In this document: in pieces, positions 8,336 to 17,171 of the stretch
Numbering within the stretch: the stretch's first letter is position 1
Layout: the number at the start of each line of letters is the position of its first letter
Assembly (NCBI GenBank): GCA_030667885.1
Contig: DAOUVA010000002.1
Location: 1 to 29,857 of the forward strand
Length of the DNA: 29,857 bases
Direction: 5' to 3'
Origin: Phycisphaerae bacterium
Lineage (GTDB): Bacteria; Planctomycetota; Phycisphaerae; Sedimentisphaerales; Anaerobacaceae
Translations under genes and position numbers: made by a program
Notes under the pieces: generated by a model
Databases searched by the model: none
Told to the model about the DNA's origin: nothing
What the model saw: the letters and a program-made list of their open reading frames with translations, nothing else

Positions 8336-9085
8336 TTAATCATTTACTCTCAGAACTGCGATTAGTATCTGTGACTGCTTGCAAGCGGGACTGTCCCGAG
8401 CAACCCAATAGCCTCCCGGCCCGGCCCCCCACGAATAAACGGGGCACTGGAGCTGCGAAGGTAAAATATCGTTCAGAAAATCCGCGGCAGCCTGAGCCCG
8501 CATAGCTGACAATGTCCACTGTTTTTTTTCGGTTCGTTCATCGCGAGCTAAACCGAACACATAGAGTTTAATCTCTCCTGAACCAGTATCCTGCTGCAAG
8601 TTAACGGCAAACTGTGTTAAAAACCTTTTTGCTGGTTCATTTAACTGCGATTCGCCTGGTGAAAAACTAATATTTGTTACTGAAAAGTTGTTTTTTTTTG
8701 CCACTATCTGTGAACGCTTTGTTTTCATAGTTCGAGCAATTTTTTTGAAAAACCTGCGAGCTTTTTCTTCTTTTGCATCTATAGTCCTGCCAGTAAAGTC
8801 TTTATCTGGATCGCTTATAAAATATTTGATTTTAATATTGCCAAAATCTGGGGTTGGTTTGCTGCCAGTAAATACTCCAAGCCCGAAGGTTCTGATCGAT
8901 CGTAAAAATGACTCTTGGGTCTCGGCATATCGGCCCTTGCCTAATATCCCCTCGTCTTGGACAGTTGCCAGAGTCAGTAACAGAACAAAGAACAACATCA
9001 GCAGCGTTACTAAAGCCGAAAATGTGACGAGATACGCCGGAGCACCACCCCCTTTTTCCTCGATTACTTGATGCTGGTGGTTCAA
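8336..9085 (-). CDS. Second MotB/OmpA-like stator protein lacking the proton-carrying Asp
   Basis: 249 residues. The layout is MotB-like: a short cytoplasmic N-terminus, one membrane helix (about residues 19-41) starting GAPAYLVTFSALVTLLM, a periplasmic linker, and a C-terminal OmpA-like region (LSAMRAQAAADFLND). In MotB/PomB proteins the helix begins with an Asp in a context such as YADLMTLL. Here the aligned position is Ala24 (TFSALVTLL), while the neighbouring MotB keeps the Asp. The start is TTG, overlapping the previous stop by 4 nt, with GGAG 9 nt upstream and no alternative ATG. It is the last gene of the flgB-to-stator operon. It may be a structural or regulatory partner of MotB. The role is unproven. 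Confidence 0.85.
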   Translation of the reverse strand: MNHQHQVIEEKGGGAPAYLVTFSALVTLLMLFFVLLLTLATVQDEGILGKGRYAETQESFLRSIRTFGLGVFTGSKPTPDFGNIKIKYFISDPDKDFTGRTIDAKEEKARRFFKKIARTMKTKRSQIVAKKNNFSVTNISFSPGESQLNEPAKRFLTQFAVNLQQDTGSGEIKLYVFGLARDERTEKKQWTLSAMRAQAAADFLNDILPSQLQCPVYSWGAGPGGYWVARDSPACKQSQILIAVLRVND

Positions 9086-9816
9086 TTGTAAATACTCCGT
9101 TCTAATAAAACAATCTCAAGAGTACGTTCAGTTTTTGCCTGAGAATGATCCTGTTGATCATTCTTGTTATCTCTTTGAAGCGTATCTGCCGCGAGGCTAA
9201 ATCGTCCTTTGTCAAGACCTTGTTCTGTTGTAAGATACTCCATTACTGCCCATGACCGCAACAAACCAAATTGTTCACTGTCCTTATCGTCCCCCTGCCT
9301 GTTTTCACTGATGACTATCCAGCAGGGTATCTCTTTTAAAAATGATGCCATTGTCGACAGCGTATTGCGTCCCTCAGACGAAATGGCCATCCCTTTACCC
9401 CAAAAAAGCCTTTTTGATGAGAATAAAAATACCTTCTGGTTGCGGAAATCGGCAGACTCTGTGTCTTCTGTTAAGTTGTTTCCAACCCTTGCTCCAGCCT
9501 CTCTTGCTTCAGCCTCTCTTGCTTCATCCTCTCTTGCTAAAGTAACTTTTTCGCTGCCTTCATCAAAGTATCCTGTAGGCAGAATTTGCTGCGTAGACAC
9601 AAAAGCACTTTTATCCTTGGCCGGCGGATCGACCATAGATAAAGTCCTGGTGAAATTTGGAAGCAAACCCTCAAAAGCACTTTCATCAAAGGATGCGAAG
9701 CTAAACAAAAGGACAAAGAACGTCAGCATCAGCGTCATGCAATCGCAGTAAGTTACCATCCATTCCGGCGCACCGGCTTTTTGCTCGGGTTCCGGTTGGT
9801 TTCTCTCACGTCCCAT
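9082..9816 (-). CDS. motB: Stator protein MotB
   Basis: 244 residues. MotB with MotA forms the ion-driven stator, and its periplasmic domain anchors to peptidoglycan. The membrane helix begins GAPEWMVTYCDCMTLML, with the essential Asp at residue 25. A linker follows, then a rather degenerate OmpA-like domain (LLRSWAVMEYLTTEQGL). The linker carries a short in-frame repeat (AREAEAREAGAR) encoded by 15-bp units. The start codon overlaps the motA stop by 1 nt (TAATG), so expression is coupled, and it overlaps the second motB-like gene by 4 nt. The peptidoglycan-binding residues are less conserved than in enterobacterial MotB. Confidence 0.92.
   Translation of the reverse strand: MGRERNQPEPEQKAGAPEWMVTYCDCMTLMLTFFVLLFSFASFDESAFEGLLPNFTRTLSMVDPPAKDKSAFVSTQQILPTGYFDEGSEKVTLAREDEAREAEAREAGARVGNNLTEDTESADFRNQKVFLFSSKRLFWGKGMAISSEGRNTLSTMASFLKEIPCWIVISENRQGDDKDSEQFGLLRSWAVMEYLTTEQGLDKGRFSLAADTLQRDNKNDQQDHSQAKTERTLEIVLLERSIYN
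9483..9542. repeat. 15-bp tandem repeat inside motB
   Basis: Three units of about 15 bp (plus-strand form CCTCTCTTGCTTCAG) at 9498-9512, 9513-9527 and 9528-9542, with a partial fourth before them. They encode a 5-residue Ala/Arg/Glu repeat in the linker between the membrane helix and the periplasmic domain. Gain or loss of one unit would keep the frame. Confidence 0.75.
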
Positions 9817-10586
9817 TATATGTTGGCCTTTACTTCTTCACGTCGGCTATGAGAAATAAACGCCTGCATCTTTTCCCGAACAGCGGTCGGATTTTCACCT
9901 TGTGCGATAGCGCAGATGCCTTCCGTAATCATTTCCACCGCGGTTACCTCAGCTTTGGAATAAATGCCCAATTTGCCCGCTAATGGAATAAAAATTAGAT
10001 TTGCAGCAAAGGCGCCATAAAAAGTGGTAATCAGAGCAGTTGCCATGCCTGCGCCAATGCCGCTTGGGTCACTTAAGTTTGAAAGCATCTGTACTAAGCC
10101 GATAAGTGTACCTATCATTCCAAAAGCTGGGGCGGATGCACCCATAAACTCCAGTATTTTCTTGCCGGTTGAATGCCGTTCCTGAAGATATTGAATTTCA
10201 AGTGTCATAAGTTCGCGAATGTTTTTTGATTCCTGTCCATCTACAAGCATCTGCAAACCCTTGACGAAAAACAAATCGCTTACATTGCTAATTTCCTGCT
10301 CCAAAGCCAATGCCCCATCCCGCCTGTTGATAGCGGCATAATTAACCATTTTTTGAATCAATTCTGATGACGATGGTACCTTGGCAACTATTGTTTTCTT
10401 GATTATAGAAAATATTCCCAAAAACTGTGGCAATGAAAAGTGTATAAGTGTGGCGCACAGCATTCCGCCTATAGTAATTGCAAGTGATGGAATATTGAAG
10501 AACAGCTCTTTACCGGCACCAACAGCAATGGCCCCAATTATAACCACAAGACCCAATAATACCCCTACTATTGTCGCAATGTCCAT
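9816..10586 (-). CDS. motA: Stator protein MotA
   Basis: A 256-residue membrane protein. MotA pentamers surround the MotB dimer and push on FliG. It has four hydrophobic segments: two near the N-terminus (about 4-24 and 31-55), and two after the cytoplasmic loop, which include the family signature APAFGMIGTLIGLVQML and TTFYGAFAANLIFIPLAGKL. The loop holds the charged stretch INRRDGALALEQE, where the torque-related Arg/Glu of MotA lie. It starts 4 bp after the MotE-like gene and overlaps motB by 1 nt. Length and motifs are complete. Confidence 0.96.
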   Translation of the reverse strand: MDIATIVGVLLGLVVIIGAIAVGAGKELFFNIPSLAITIGGMLCATLIHFSLPQFLGIFSIIKKTIVAKVPSSSELIQKMVNYAAINRRDGALALEQEISNVSDLFFVKGLQMLVDGQESKNIRELMTLEIQYLQERHSTGKKILEFMGASAPAFGMIGTLIGLVQMLSNLSDPSGIGAGMATALITTFYGAFAANLIFIPLAGKLGIYSKAEVTAVEMITEGICAIAQGENPTAVREKMQAFISHSRREEVKANI

Positions 10587-10590
10587 AGAG

Positions 10591-11286
10591 TCACTCTTCT
10601 TCGACTATTTGTTTTAATCCTTCACAAAAATGCGCTGAAGTTGCAGGCTCTGTCTCAGCTATAGAAGCCAATACCTTGGCTTTAGTTCTCTCGGACATAT
10701 AGTGAAGGATTTTTACGGCGTCATCGGCACTGTTGTTTGGGTCCTGGCTCATATTCGTCAATATTTTACCTGCACTGGCTGATTCCATTTTGTCATAGGT
10801 AGCGGCTATTGACTCCAGGTTGCTCTTTTCTTTTTTTGCAATCTCAACCCTGCTCTTTAGCAGTTTATCCCGTTCTGTCTTGAGACTGGCAACGGTCGAG
10901 GCAAGTTCGATTCGTAGATTATCGAGTTGCTCAGTGTCCTTTTTTAACGTATCGCTCACTACCTGTAATCTCTGCTCACGGAGTTTAAAGCCTTCCAGCT
11001 TACTATCATATTCTTGAATCTTCTCCCGCACTTCATAAACAAGACTCTTGAGCTGCTTTTCCATCATAGCTCTTTTCATTTTGCTGTCGATTGTGCCGGC
11101 AGCACTGGCTGTAGTTACTTGTGGTTGTGGTAATTTTAGGATAGTCTCCTCTGTGGCAAGTGTCGTTTGAACCACTTCCGTGCTTGGGGTCTTGGCAGAT
11201 GGTTTAGTAAGCCATGCAAGTATGAACATCGCGGCAAAGCTTACCAGGCCGCCTGCTGATACAATTATTATTAGTTTTTTATTCAC
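10591..11286 (-). CDS. MotE-like coiled-coil flagellar protein (MgtE N-domain type)
   Basis: 231 residues. An N-terminal membrane anchor (about 5-26, IIIVSAGGLVSFAAMFILAW) is followed by a Pro/Thr/Ala-rich linker and a long coiled coil (about 70-170). The small C-terminal domain (MESASAGKILTNMSQDPN, DAVKILHYMSERTKAKVLASI) resembles the MgtE N-terminal fold found in MotE, a periplasmic chaperone for stator partner proteins, and in FlbB-like proteins. It sits between fliJ (28-bp gap) and motA (4-bp gap), a common place for this family. The product may stabilise the stator or its scaffold. This is inferred from the architecture and position. Confidence 0.72.
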   Translation of the reverse strand: MNKKLIIIVSAGGLVSFAAMFILAWLTKPSAKTPSTEVVQTTLATEETILKLPQPQVTTASAAGTIDSKMKRAMMEKQLKSLVYEVREKIQEYDSKLEGFKLREQRLQVVSDTLKKDTEQLDNLRIELASTVASLKTERDKLLKSRVEIAKKEKSNLESIAATYDKMESASAGKILTNMSQDPNNSADDAVKILHYMSERTKAKVLASIAETEPATSAHFCEGLKQIVEEE

Positions 11287-11314
11287 ATTGATTTCTCCTA
11301 ATCTTTTGTTTCTG

Positions 11315-11770
11315 TCACGACTTTACGCATTGCTTTTTTTGAGCAAAACCAACAGTAGCCCTTTCATCTAACTCTTTCTGTTCGAGCCTTTCTGCCTCGG
11401 CTATAAATCGTGTTTTTGCTTCAGCTCGTAATTTCTCCAAGCCTTCCTTAAATCGTTTGACTTTCAGAACTTCATCATTTTTTTGCCTTTGTTCCGATTC
11501 AAGCTCACTCACTTTTTCTTTAAGTTTTCCAATCAGTTCACTGTTTGTTTTTGAACACTTCAAAAAAAATTCTTGTTTACCTAATCTGGTTTTAGGAGAC
11601 TCTCCAGTTATATCGCTAATTAAACTGTCTAATATCCTTTTCTGTGTCAGCAGTTCACTTCGTACACGGGCAAGCTTTTCGGCCAGCTTAACTAACTGGG
11701 CTTTCTTCATTTGTTCTTCTTTTGCTTTTATGTCGAGAACACGCTGCAATCGCCATACAAATCGCTTCAT
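11315..11770 (-). CDS. fliJ: Flagellar export ATPase stalk protein FliJ
   Basis: A 151-residue coiled-coil protein. The N-terminus FVWRLQRVLDIKAKEEQ is the usual FliJ opening, and the rest is a charged helical hairpin with no membrane segment. FliJ is the gamma-like stalk inserted in the FliI hexamer and contacts FlhA. The ATG directly follows the fliI stop (TAA-ATG), which fits translational coupling. Size and position are as expected. Confidence 0.92.
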   Translation of the reverse strand: MKRFVWRLQRVLDIKAKEEQMKKAQLVKLAEKLARVRSELLTQKRILDSLISDITGESPKTRLGKQEFFLKCSKTNSELIGKLKEKVSELESEQRQKNDEVLKVKRFKEGLEKLRAEAKTRFIAEAERLEQKELDERATVGFAQKKQCVKS

Positions 11771-13192
11771 TTAGCTCTTGTTTCCAACAACAGTAACATT
11801 CAATAATTTGTTCCACGATTGAGTGATCGCAATCATTTGTCTGACGGTTTCGGCGAAATCGGTTCTTTCTCGAACAGGCTGAATAAGAAAGTTGCTTATT
11901 CTGTCAATTAAAGAAATGCTGGCGTCAATACGACGATTGCTACCCGGCGAAAACACACCAATATTTATTAAATCTTCGGCATCAATGTAGGTGGCACATA
12001 TCTCCCTGAGTTTCTGGGCTGCCAATCGGTGCTCTTCACTTACCACCGCAGGCATTAATCTGCTTATGCTTGCCAAAATGTCCACGGCAGGAAAATGTCC
12101 CCTCTCGGCCATTTTTCTTGACAAAATTATATGCCCATCCAACAAACTCCTGGCACTATCAGCCACTGGGTCAGTCAGATCATCATTTTCAACGAGCACT
12201 GTCAGAATCCCTGTGATACTTCCGCTTTTGGCACATCCTAAACGCTCTATAAGCCTGGGCATCAGTGAAAAAACGCTCGGACAGTAACCCTTTGTAGCCG
12301 GAGGTTCACCTGCAGCAAGTCCTATTTCGCGCTGCGCCTGTGCGAAACGGGTCAATGAATCCATCATGAACAAAACATTCCTGCCCTTGTCTCTGAAATA
12401 TTCAGCAATTGTTACAGCTACAAATGCTGCCTTTACCCTTTGAATCGGAGGCGAATCCGACGCGGCGACCACAACTACACTGCGGGCCAGACCCTCTGGG
12501 CCGAGATCCTCTTCGAGGAATCCCCGAACCTCCCGGCCACGCTCACCTATCAATGCCACAATATTGACATCTGCATCACTTGAATTGGCAATATCGCCGA
12601 GAAGCACACTTTTGCCTACGCCGCTACCTGAGAAAATACCTACGCGCTGTCCTCTGCCGCAGGTTAGTATGCCATCTATTGACCTGATGCCTAAAGCCAG
12701 AGGCTGAGTAATTTTTTCCCTGCTCAAGGCCGGCGGACTGCTTGCATCCAATGCTTTCTTCTCAGTCCCAGCCAATGGCCCTTTGCCATCGATAGGCTCT
12801 CCCAATCCGTTTACTACTCTTCCCAATACATTCTCACTTAAGGTGATATAACGTGGAGTAGTCCGAGTGGTTACCGTGTCACCAGGCGATATACCTCCAA
12901 TATGCTCTAAGGGAAGCAGAATAAGCCGATCTGCATGGAAGCCTACAACTTCCGCCAATACTCGCCGACCGTCACGAATATTGATGCCGCAAAGTTCACC
13001 TAAACCCACTTTTGGACCGCTGGATTCAACCGTCAAACCCGAAACCCGAACCACAGTACCCTGGCAATTCAGTAAACTCACCGCACGCAAGGCGGAGTGA
13101 AGTTTATCAAAATCAATTAAATTGTTTCCAGAGCCCACAAGCACATCTTGGTGGGTTTGAAGTTTTTGTTCTTTAATTTCACTTGTAGCCAT
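11771..13192 (-). CDS. fliI: Flagellum-specific ATPase FliI
   Basis: 473 residues. FliI is the hexameric ATPase that unloads export substrates. Walker A (SGSGVGKS) is at about 188-195, the Walker B strand VLFMMDSLTR at about 273-282, and GERGREVRGF at about 216-225. The N-terminal beta barrel shows VVRVSGLTVESSGP and the C-terminal domain is complete. The frame extends to an ATG at 13234 inside fliH. The ATG at 13192 is preferred because it leaves 4 bp after the fliH stop and has GGCGGA about 8 nt upstream. The gene sits between fliH and fliJ, its known partners. Confidence 0.97.
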   Translation of the reverse strand: MATSEIKEQKLQTHQDVLVGSGNNLIDFDKLHSALRAVSLLNCQGTVVRVSGLTVESSGPKVGLGELCGINIRDGRRVLAEVVGFHADRLILLPLEHIGGISPGDTVTTRTTPRYITLSENVLGRVVNGLGEPIDGKGPLAGTEKKALDASSPPALSREKITQPLALGIRSIDGILTCGRGQRVGIFSGSGVGKSVLLGDIANSSDADVNIVALIGERGREVRGFLEEDLGPEGLARSVVVVAASDSPPIQRVKAAFVAVTIAEYFRDKGRNVLFMMDSLTRFAQAQREIGLAAGEPPATKGYCPSVFSLMPRLIERLGCAKSGSITGILTVLVENDDLTDPVADSARSLLDGHIILSRKMAERGHFPAVDILASISRLMPAVVSEEHRLAAQKLREICATYIDAEDLINIGVFSPGSNRRIDASISLIDRISNFLIQPVRERTDFAETVRQMIAITQSWNKLLNVTVVGNKS

Positions 13193-13196
13193 AAAA

Positions 13197-13778
13197 TCAT
13201 TCCGCCTTTTCAAGCGCTTTACCGATTTGTTCAAGATGTTCTTCGATTAATGACTTGATTATACCCTTTGGGCTCTCAAGCACACATTCGGCCCGTCCAA
13301 TATTAGGATCCGCAACAAGTTTGATGTTGGCTAAGTTTCCACTGTCCTTATCGGCCTGAGCTTTTTGACAGACAGCCAGGTCCTCAGGGTTCAAATGCAC
13401 TATTAAATCCTGGTGTGTGGGAGCATTTTTAAGTGTTTCTTTAACAATTGATTCAATTTCATAGTCACCATCCTGTATTTTTCGCATTAAAATCTTTCTG
13501 GCAATTTCAACCGAAAGCTTGGCAATTTCTTCCTTTTGCTCGGCGAAAATCTGGTCGTAAAACTGATTGAGCTTAGCCACTAAGCCTTGAAGTGTTTGGC
13601 AAAGCTCTTCATACATGTGCCCCTGTGTTTTCAAATTTCCTTTTAACTTAACTTGCTCGGTATTTGCTGCCGGATTAATACTATCGGTAACCAACGATTC
13701 GGTATTGATGTTGTAACCATCTAATATTCTTGCCGATGTAATCGGTCTTTCAAGATGAACCGTGAGTGTCTGTGACAT
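13197..13778 (-). CDS. fliH: Flagellar ATPase regulator FliH
   Basis: 193 residues. FliH is the peripheral stator of the export ATPase and links FliI to the C ring. The N-terminus is variable. The middle is a long helix (KLNQFYDQIFAEQKEEIAKL), and the C-terminal domain has the family pattern LVADPNIGRAECVLESPKG, then SLIEEHLEQIGKAL. Length is normal. It lies 4 bp after fliG and 4 bp before fliI. Confidence 0.92.
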   Translation of the reverse strand: MSQTLTVHLERPITSARILDGYNINTESLVTDSINPAANTEQVKLKGNLKTQGHMYEELCQTLQGLVAKLNQFYDQIFAEQKEEIAKLSVEIARKILMRKIQDGDYEIESIVKETLKNAPTHQDLIVHLNPEDLAVCQKAQADKDSGNLANIKLVADPNIGRAECVLESPKGIIKSLIEEHLEQIGKALEKAE

Positions 13779-13782
13779 TGTG

Positions 13783-14787
13783 TTATCTACCTACCATTCT
13801 AAGTTTGCCTTCCTCATTAGCTTCTCGCAACGGCTTGACAATTTCTTCTCTCGCATCAAGAATCTCTTTTTCCAACGGCTCCTGCATCAGTTTAATTTCT
13901 TCGTCAAGCATATCCCTAGCTCGCTCAGATATATTTGAGCGTATCTTTTGCGCAATCTCTTCATCTGCTCCATAAAGTGCTACCGCCAATTTGCTTGACT
14001 CCGCGGTTCTCAGCGCTTCCTGCAGAGACCTGTTCGCTATTGATAAAATATCTTCCCACGTTATCATCAAATTCCTTACCGTCTTGCCGGTTTCCTCATC
14101 GTGTTTGATGATCTCACCAAGCAATTGGTCTCGTAGGTCTTTTTCCAAACCACTTAACACAATAGCAAGTTTTCGAAGATTTTCTTCCCGTTTTCCAGGT
14201 TTTGCCACAAAAACCTCTCCTTTGAGGCTTTTCAGACGTTCGCTAACCATAGATGCAATCCGTTGCTTCACTCCAAATCCCAGCAGGTCTGGAGTCGTCA
14301 TCTTCCACACTGTTTTCAGACGGTCCTCTTCGTTCAAAAGCGACAGAACCTCCTGACTCTTCTTCGGGTCCAGTTCCGACAGTACAACAGCAATCGTCTG
14401 TGGGTGTTCACTTTCCAATGCAACAACCAATTCGTCCACACCGGCCGAACGAATGCTAATAAACATATCTTTGTGTGCCGTTGATTTTTTAATCTGAGTT
14501 CGAATTTGCTCCGCCTTTTCTTCGCCAAGAATGCTTGCCAGCATTTCGTTAAGAAAACGTCCTATATTAAGCCCCTGACTTGGACTTTTTTTAAGTGAGT
14601 TACAAAACTCTTGCACAACTTTTTCTTGCTCCCTGCTGTTGCACAAACCTGATGCCTCCAGTGATGCCAATTCCATAGCTAATTCCTCAACCACTTCAGG
14701 ACTTACACCTTTGAGCAATTCGGCAGCAGTTACCACATCAAGACTCATCAGCAGCATCGCAGCTTTTTGTTTACCTATCAATACCAC
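13783..14787 (-). CDS. fliG: Flagellar motor switch protein FliG
   Basis: 334 residues, full length. FliG links the MS ring to the C ring and receives torque from MotA. The N-terminal domain (GKQKAAMLLMSLDVVTAAEL) binds FliF. The middle domain carries EHPQTIAVVLSELDP (about 127-141), the FliM-binding EHPQ motif. The C-terminal domain ends with a charged torque helix (ADEEIAQKIRSNISERARD, about 274-292). The usual MFxFED-type segment reads MITWEDI (about 241-247), a mild variant. The start is GTG with GGGAG 8 nt upstream, 4 bp after fliF. FliM and FliN, its C-ring partners, are not encoded in this window. Confidence 0.96.
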   Translation of the reverse strand: MVLIGKQKAAMLLMSLDVVTAAELLKGVSPEVVEELAMELASLEASGLCNSREQEKVVQEFCNSLKKSPSQGLNIGRFLNEMLASILGEEKAEQIRTQIKKSTAHKDMFISIRSAGVDELVVALESEHPQTIAVVLSELDPKKSQEVLSLLNEEDRLKTVWKMTTPDLLGFGVKQRIASMVSERLKSLKGEVFVAKPGKREENLRKLAIVLSGLEKDLRDQLLGEIIKHDEETGKTVRNLMITWEDILSIANRSLQEALRTAESSKLAVALYGADEEIAQKIRSNISERARDMLDEEIKLMQEPLEKEILDAREEIVKPLREANEEGKLRMVGR

Positions 14788-14791
14788 TTAT

Positions 14792-16300
14792 TTAACTCCC
14801 TTTTTCCTCAAACCAGCTTGAAAACAATTGTTTGGTCTGCTCAGGGTTACTTTGCAGGCTATCAGCTATTTGTCTGCGTAAAACTAATGACTCAGAGCCC
14901 TCGCCCCCGGTCGGAAGAAGACCAGCAGTAGCCTCGCCGGTTATCGGCAACTGCCCTGTTGCGTCCATCGCAGCCGCTCTTTTCTTCGCGCCACTGAACA
15001 GCTTCAGTACCAATAACGCACAAATCGCCATAATTCCCAGGGAACTGTGGCGGGCAATTGCTATAAAATCAAGTCCGTCGGCTTCTTCGACACCAATCAA
15101 CGCCTCTGCCGGACGATTAAACTTCACTGGGACTACTTTAAGATCATTTGGTTGCAGTTTAGGACCGATTGCTTTGGCAATAATTTCTTCCACTTCGTTT
15201 ACATCCATTATATCCGTAGCGGCGGCAATCACTGCTTCGTTCGCATCCGGAGGAAGAACCGGTGACAAGTCAACAAAGGCCGCCACTGTCAGAGAATTTA
15301 TATCACCGGGCAAATCAACTATCGTTTCAATATTCTCGTCAAAAAGCTTCTGTGTGCTAATTGTATTGTCTGTTTCTTTGTCGGCCGATGAGCCCTCAGC
15401 GGAGGCACTGCCGCCGGCGGTAGAAGATTTTTCTTTAATCTCTTCGTTTACAGTTACTCCCTTTCCTTTGTAAGATTTTTTAACAGTGTTAATGCTGGTC
15501 ATATCAATCACGGCACTGACGCTTACCGTAGCTCGTCCAGGACCAAGAACGGTAGTGAGCATGTCTTCAACCTTCTCCGCCAAACTCTGCTCCACTCTTT
15601 CCCGGTAGTCAGCAACGGTACCTGCTCCACCGGCCATGACATCATCCGATTCATTCGAAAGAAGCCGCCCCTGGCTGTCCACAACAGTTATGTTTTCGGA
15701 TTTCAGACTTTCGACACTGCCGGCAACCAAATGTGTTATAGCTGCTATGTTCGAACCGCTTAATTTATAGCCTTGTTTCATTCGAAGAACTACAGAAGCG
15801 CTGGTTTGCGGGGTTGTAGAAGCAAACAGTGTATGTTCCGGACTTACTATATGAATCCTGGCATGAGCAACCCCGTCTATCATTTGTATACTCTTGGCCA
15901 ATTCATCCTGAAGGGCACGTTTGAGATTGACATTTTGAACAAATGGACTTATTCCGATTTTCTCATCATCAAATATCCCGTAGCCTTTCTGGCCGCCTTC
16001 GGGCAGGCCTTCTTTTGCCATCTCTAAACGAAGCTCGGAAACTTTTTCTCTTGGTACATATATAGTTGTTCCCCCATTGCTTAATTTGTAAACTATTCCC
16101 TTTTCGCCGATTTTCTCGACTATCTTTGCTGCTTCTTCCACGTCAAGTCCCGAATATAATAGTCCCATATCCGGCCTGCGGGCCCAATGAACAAGCAATA
16201 CACTAACAGTAACGACTGTTAGTACTATCGCAATCAGCAAGGCCCGCTGGACAAGGCTTACATTTTGCCAAATTACTTCTATCTTTTGGAAAAAATTCAT
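14792..16300 (-). CDS. fliF: Flagellar MS-ring protein FliF
   Basis: 502 residues. FliF forms the MS ring in the inner membrane. The first membrane segment lies at about 18-42 (LLIAIVLTVVTVSVLLVHW), followed by the YscJ-like ring domain (MGLLYSGLDVEEAAKIVEKI, VARIHIVSPEHTLF). A second membrane segment near the C-terminus (SLGIMAICALLVLKLFSG) precedes a cytoplasmic tail (PEQTKQLFSSWFEEKG) typical of the FliG-binding end. A Ser/Ala/Gly-rich low-complexity stretch (about 285-310) falls in the variable region. The ATG start is 50 bp after the fliE stop. Confidence 0.97.
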   Translation of the reverse strand: MNFFQKIEVIWQNVSLVQRALLIAIVLTVVTVSVLLVHWARRPDMGLLYSGLDVEEAAKIVEKIGEKGIVYKLSNGGTTIYVPREKVSELRLEMAKEGLPEGGQKGYGIFDDEKIGISPFVQNVNLKRALQDELAKSIQMIDGVAHARIHIVSPEHTLFASTTPQTSASVVLRMKQGYKLSGSNIAAITHLVAGSVESLKSENITVVDSQGRLLSNESDDVMAGGAGTVADYRERVEQSLAEKVEDMLTTVLGPGRATVSVSAVIDMTSINTVKKSYKGKGVTVNEEIKEKSSTAGGSASAEGSSADKETDNTISTQKLFDENIETIVDLPGDINSLTVAAFVDLSPVLPPDANEAVIAAATDIMDVNEVEEIIAKAIGPKLQPNDLKVVPVKFNRPAEALIGVEEADGLDFIAIARHSSLGIMAICALLVLKLFSGAKKRAAAMDATGQLPITGEATAGLLPTGGEGSESLVLRRQIADSLQSNPEQTKQLFSSWFEEKGS

Positions 16301-16350
16301 TAAATCCCTTCGTTAAATAGCTGTTTTTTGATGTTTTTCCCGATAATCAA

Positions 16351-16671
16351 TTACAGAGGCATATTCATAGTTTGCTTGTAGGCTTCAATTAGCTTATTCC
16401 TGACACCTACAAGAAGTTTAAAACTTATATCAGCCTTAGCCACCGCCGATACCATCGAGGTAATATCCTCATTTTTGCCGGATAATAAGTCTTTTATGGA
16501 TATATCCGATGATTGTTGAAGATCATCAACTTTGGATATATGTTTTTCGACAGCTTTAACCGTGTCAGCAAAGCCATGTTTGGGGCTGGTAGTTTTAGCC
16601 CTGGTTATTCCAACAGCATCCGGATTGGTCTTGGGTAATACCGAGCCTATATTAGCATTTAAGTTAACCAT
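16351..16671 (-). CDS. fliE: Flagellar rod-MS ring junction protein FliE
   Basis: 106 residues. FliE joins the proximal rod to the MS ring. The C-terminal half has the family pattern: VAKADISFKLLVGVRNKLIE, then AYKQTMNMPL at the end (canonical: F..a...r.k....yq.im.m.v). The N-terminus is variable, as usual. GAGG lies 9 nt before the ATG. It is downstream of flgC (11-bp gap), in the common order flgB-flgC-fliE-fliF. Confidence 0.93.
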   Translation of the reverse strand: MVNLNANIGSVLPKTNPDAVGITRAKTTSPKHGFADTVKAVEKHISKVDDLQQSSDISIKDLLSGKNEDITSMVSAVAKADISFKLLVGVRNKLIEAYKQTMNMPL

Positions 16672-16682
16672 TTTATTTTACC

Positions 16683-17087
16683 TCACTTAAGTAATTCAAG
16701 CGTAGTTTCCACCATTTCCTGGTAACGCTTCAGAATCGCTGTATTAGCCTTATATGCTCGTGCTGCAGTGTTCAAATTTATCATCTCGGTGGGCAAACTA
16801 ACATTTGGCATTGTTACATATCCTTGCTCGTCTGCATCGGGATGGCCAGGCTTTAAAATCTTCGGGAAATTGCTCATATCCATCGTTATTTCATCCAGAC
16901 TAACACCTCCTATACCATCACCGTCTGTTTTTAACACTGCTTCAAGCCGGCGATAAGGTTGGCCGTTACCGTTATCTGTGGTCTGGGCATTTGCAACATT
17001 CGATGAAATCACTTCCATATTTTTACTTTGTGCCCGTAAGCCCGAAATTGCTATATCTATAGGTCCGAAACTGTTATTTACTTCCAT
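16683..17087 (-). CDS. flgC: Proximal rod protein FlgC
   Basis: 134 residues. The N-terminus (DIAISGLRAQSKNMEVISSN, then VANAQTT) is the rod-family signature, and the C-terminus (NLNTAARAYKANTAILK, RYQEMVETTLELL) is the matching helix. The central YVTMPNVSLPTEM is typical of FlgC. AAGG lies upstream of the ATG. It follows flgB by 84 bp and precedes fliE by 11 bp. Confidence 0.95.
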   Translation of the reverse strand: MEVNNSFGPIDIAISGLRAQSKNMEVISSNVANAQTTDNGNGQPYRRLEAVLKTDGDGIGGVSLDEITMDMSNFPKILKPGHPDADEQGYVTMPNVSLPTEMINLNTAARAYKANTAILKRYQEMVETTLELLK

Positions 17088-17171
17088 TTGTATTTGCCTT
17101 TTTCTAAAACCTTGATAACATCCAAGTTCGTTTTTTCTACACGCTAAACGCTTTTACTAAACCACTCCGGG

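Noticed and set aside
14832..15473. 213-codon plus-strand frame opposite fliF
   Set aside because: Shadow of fliF. The low-complexity Ser/Ala sequence mirrors fliF codons and no start signal is seen.
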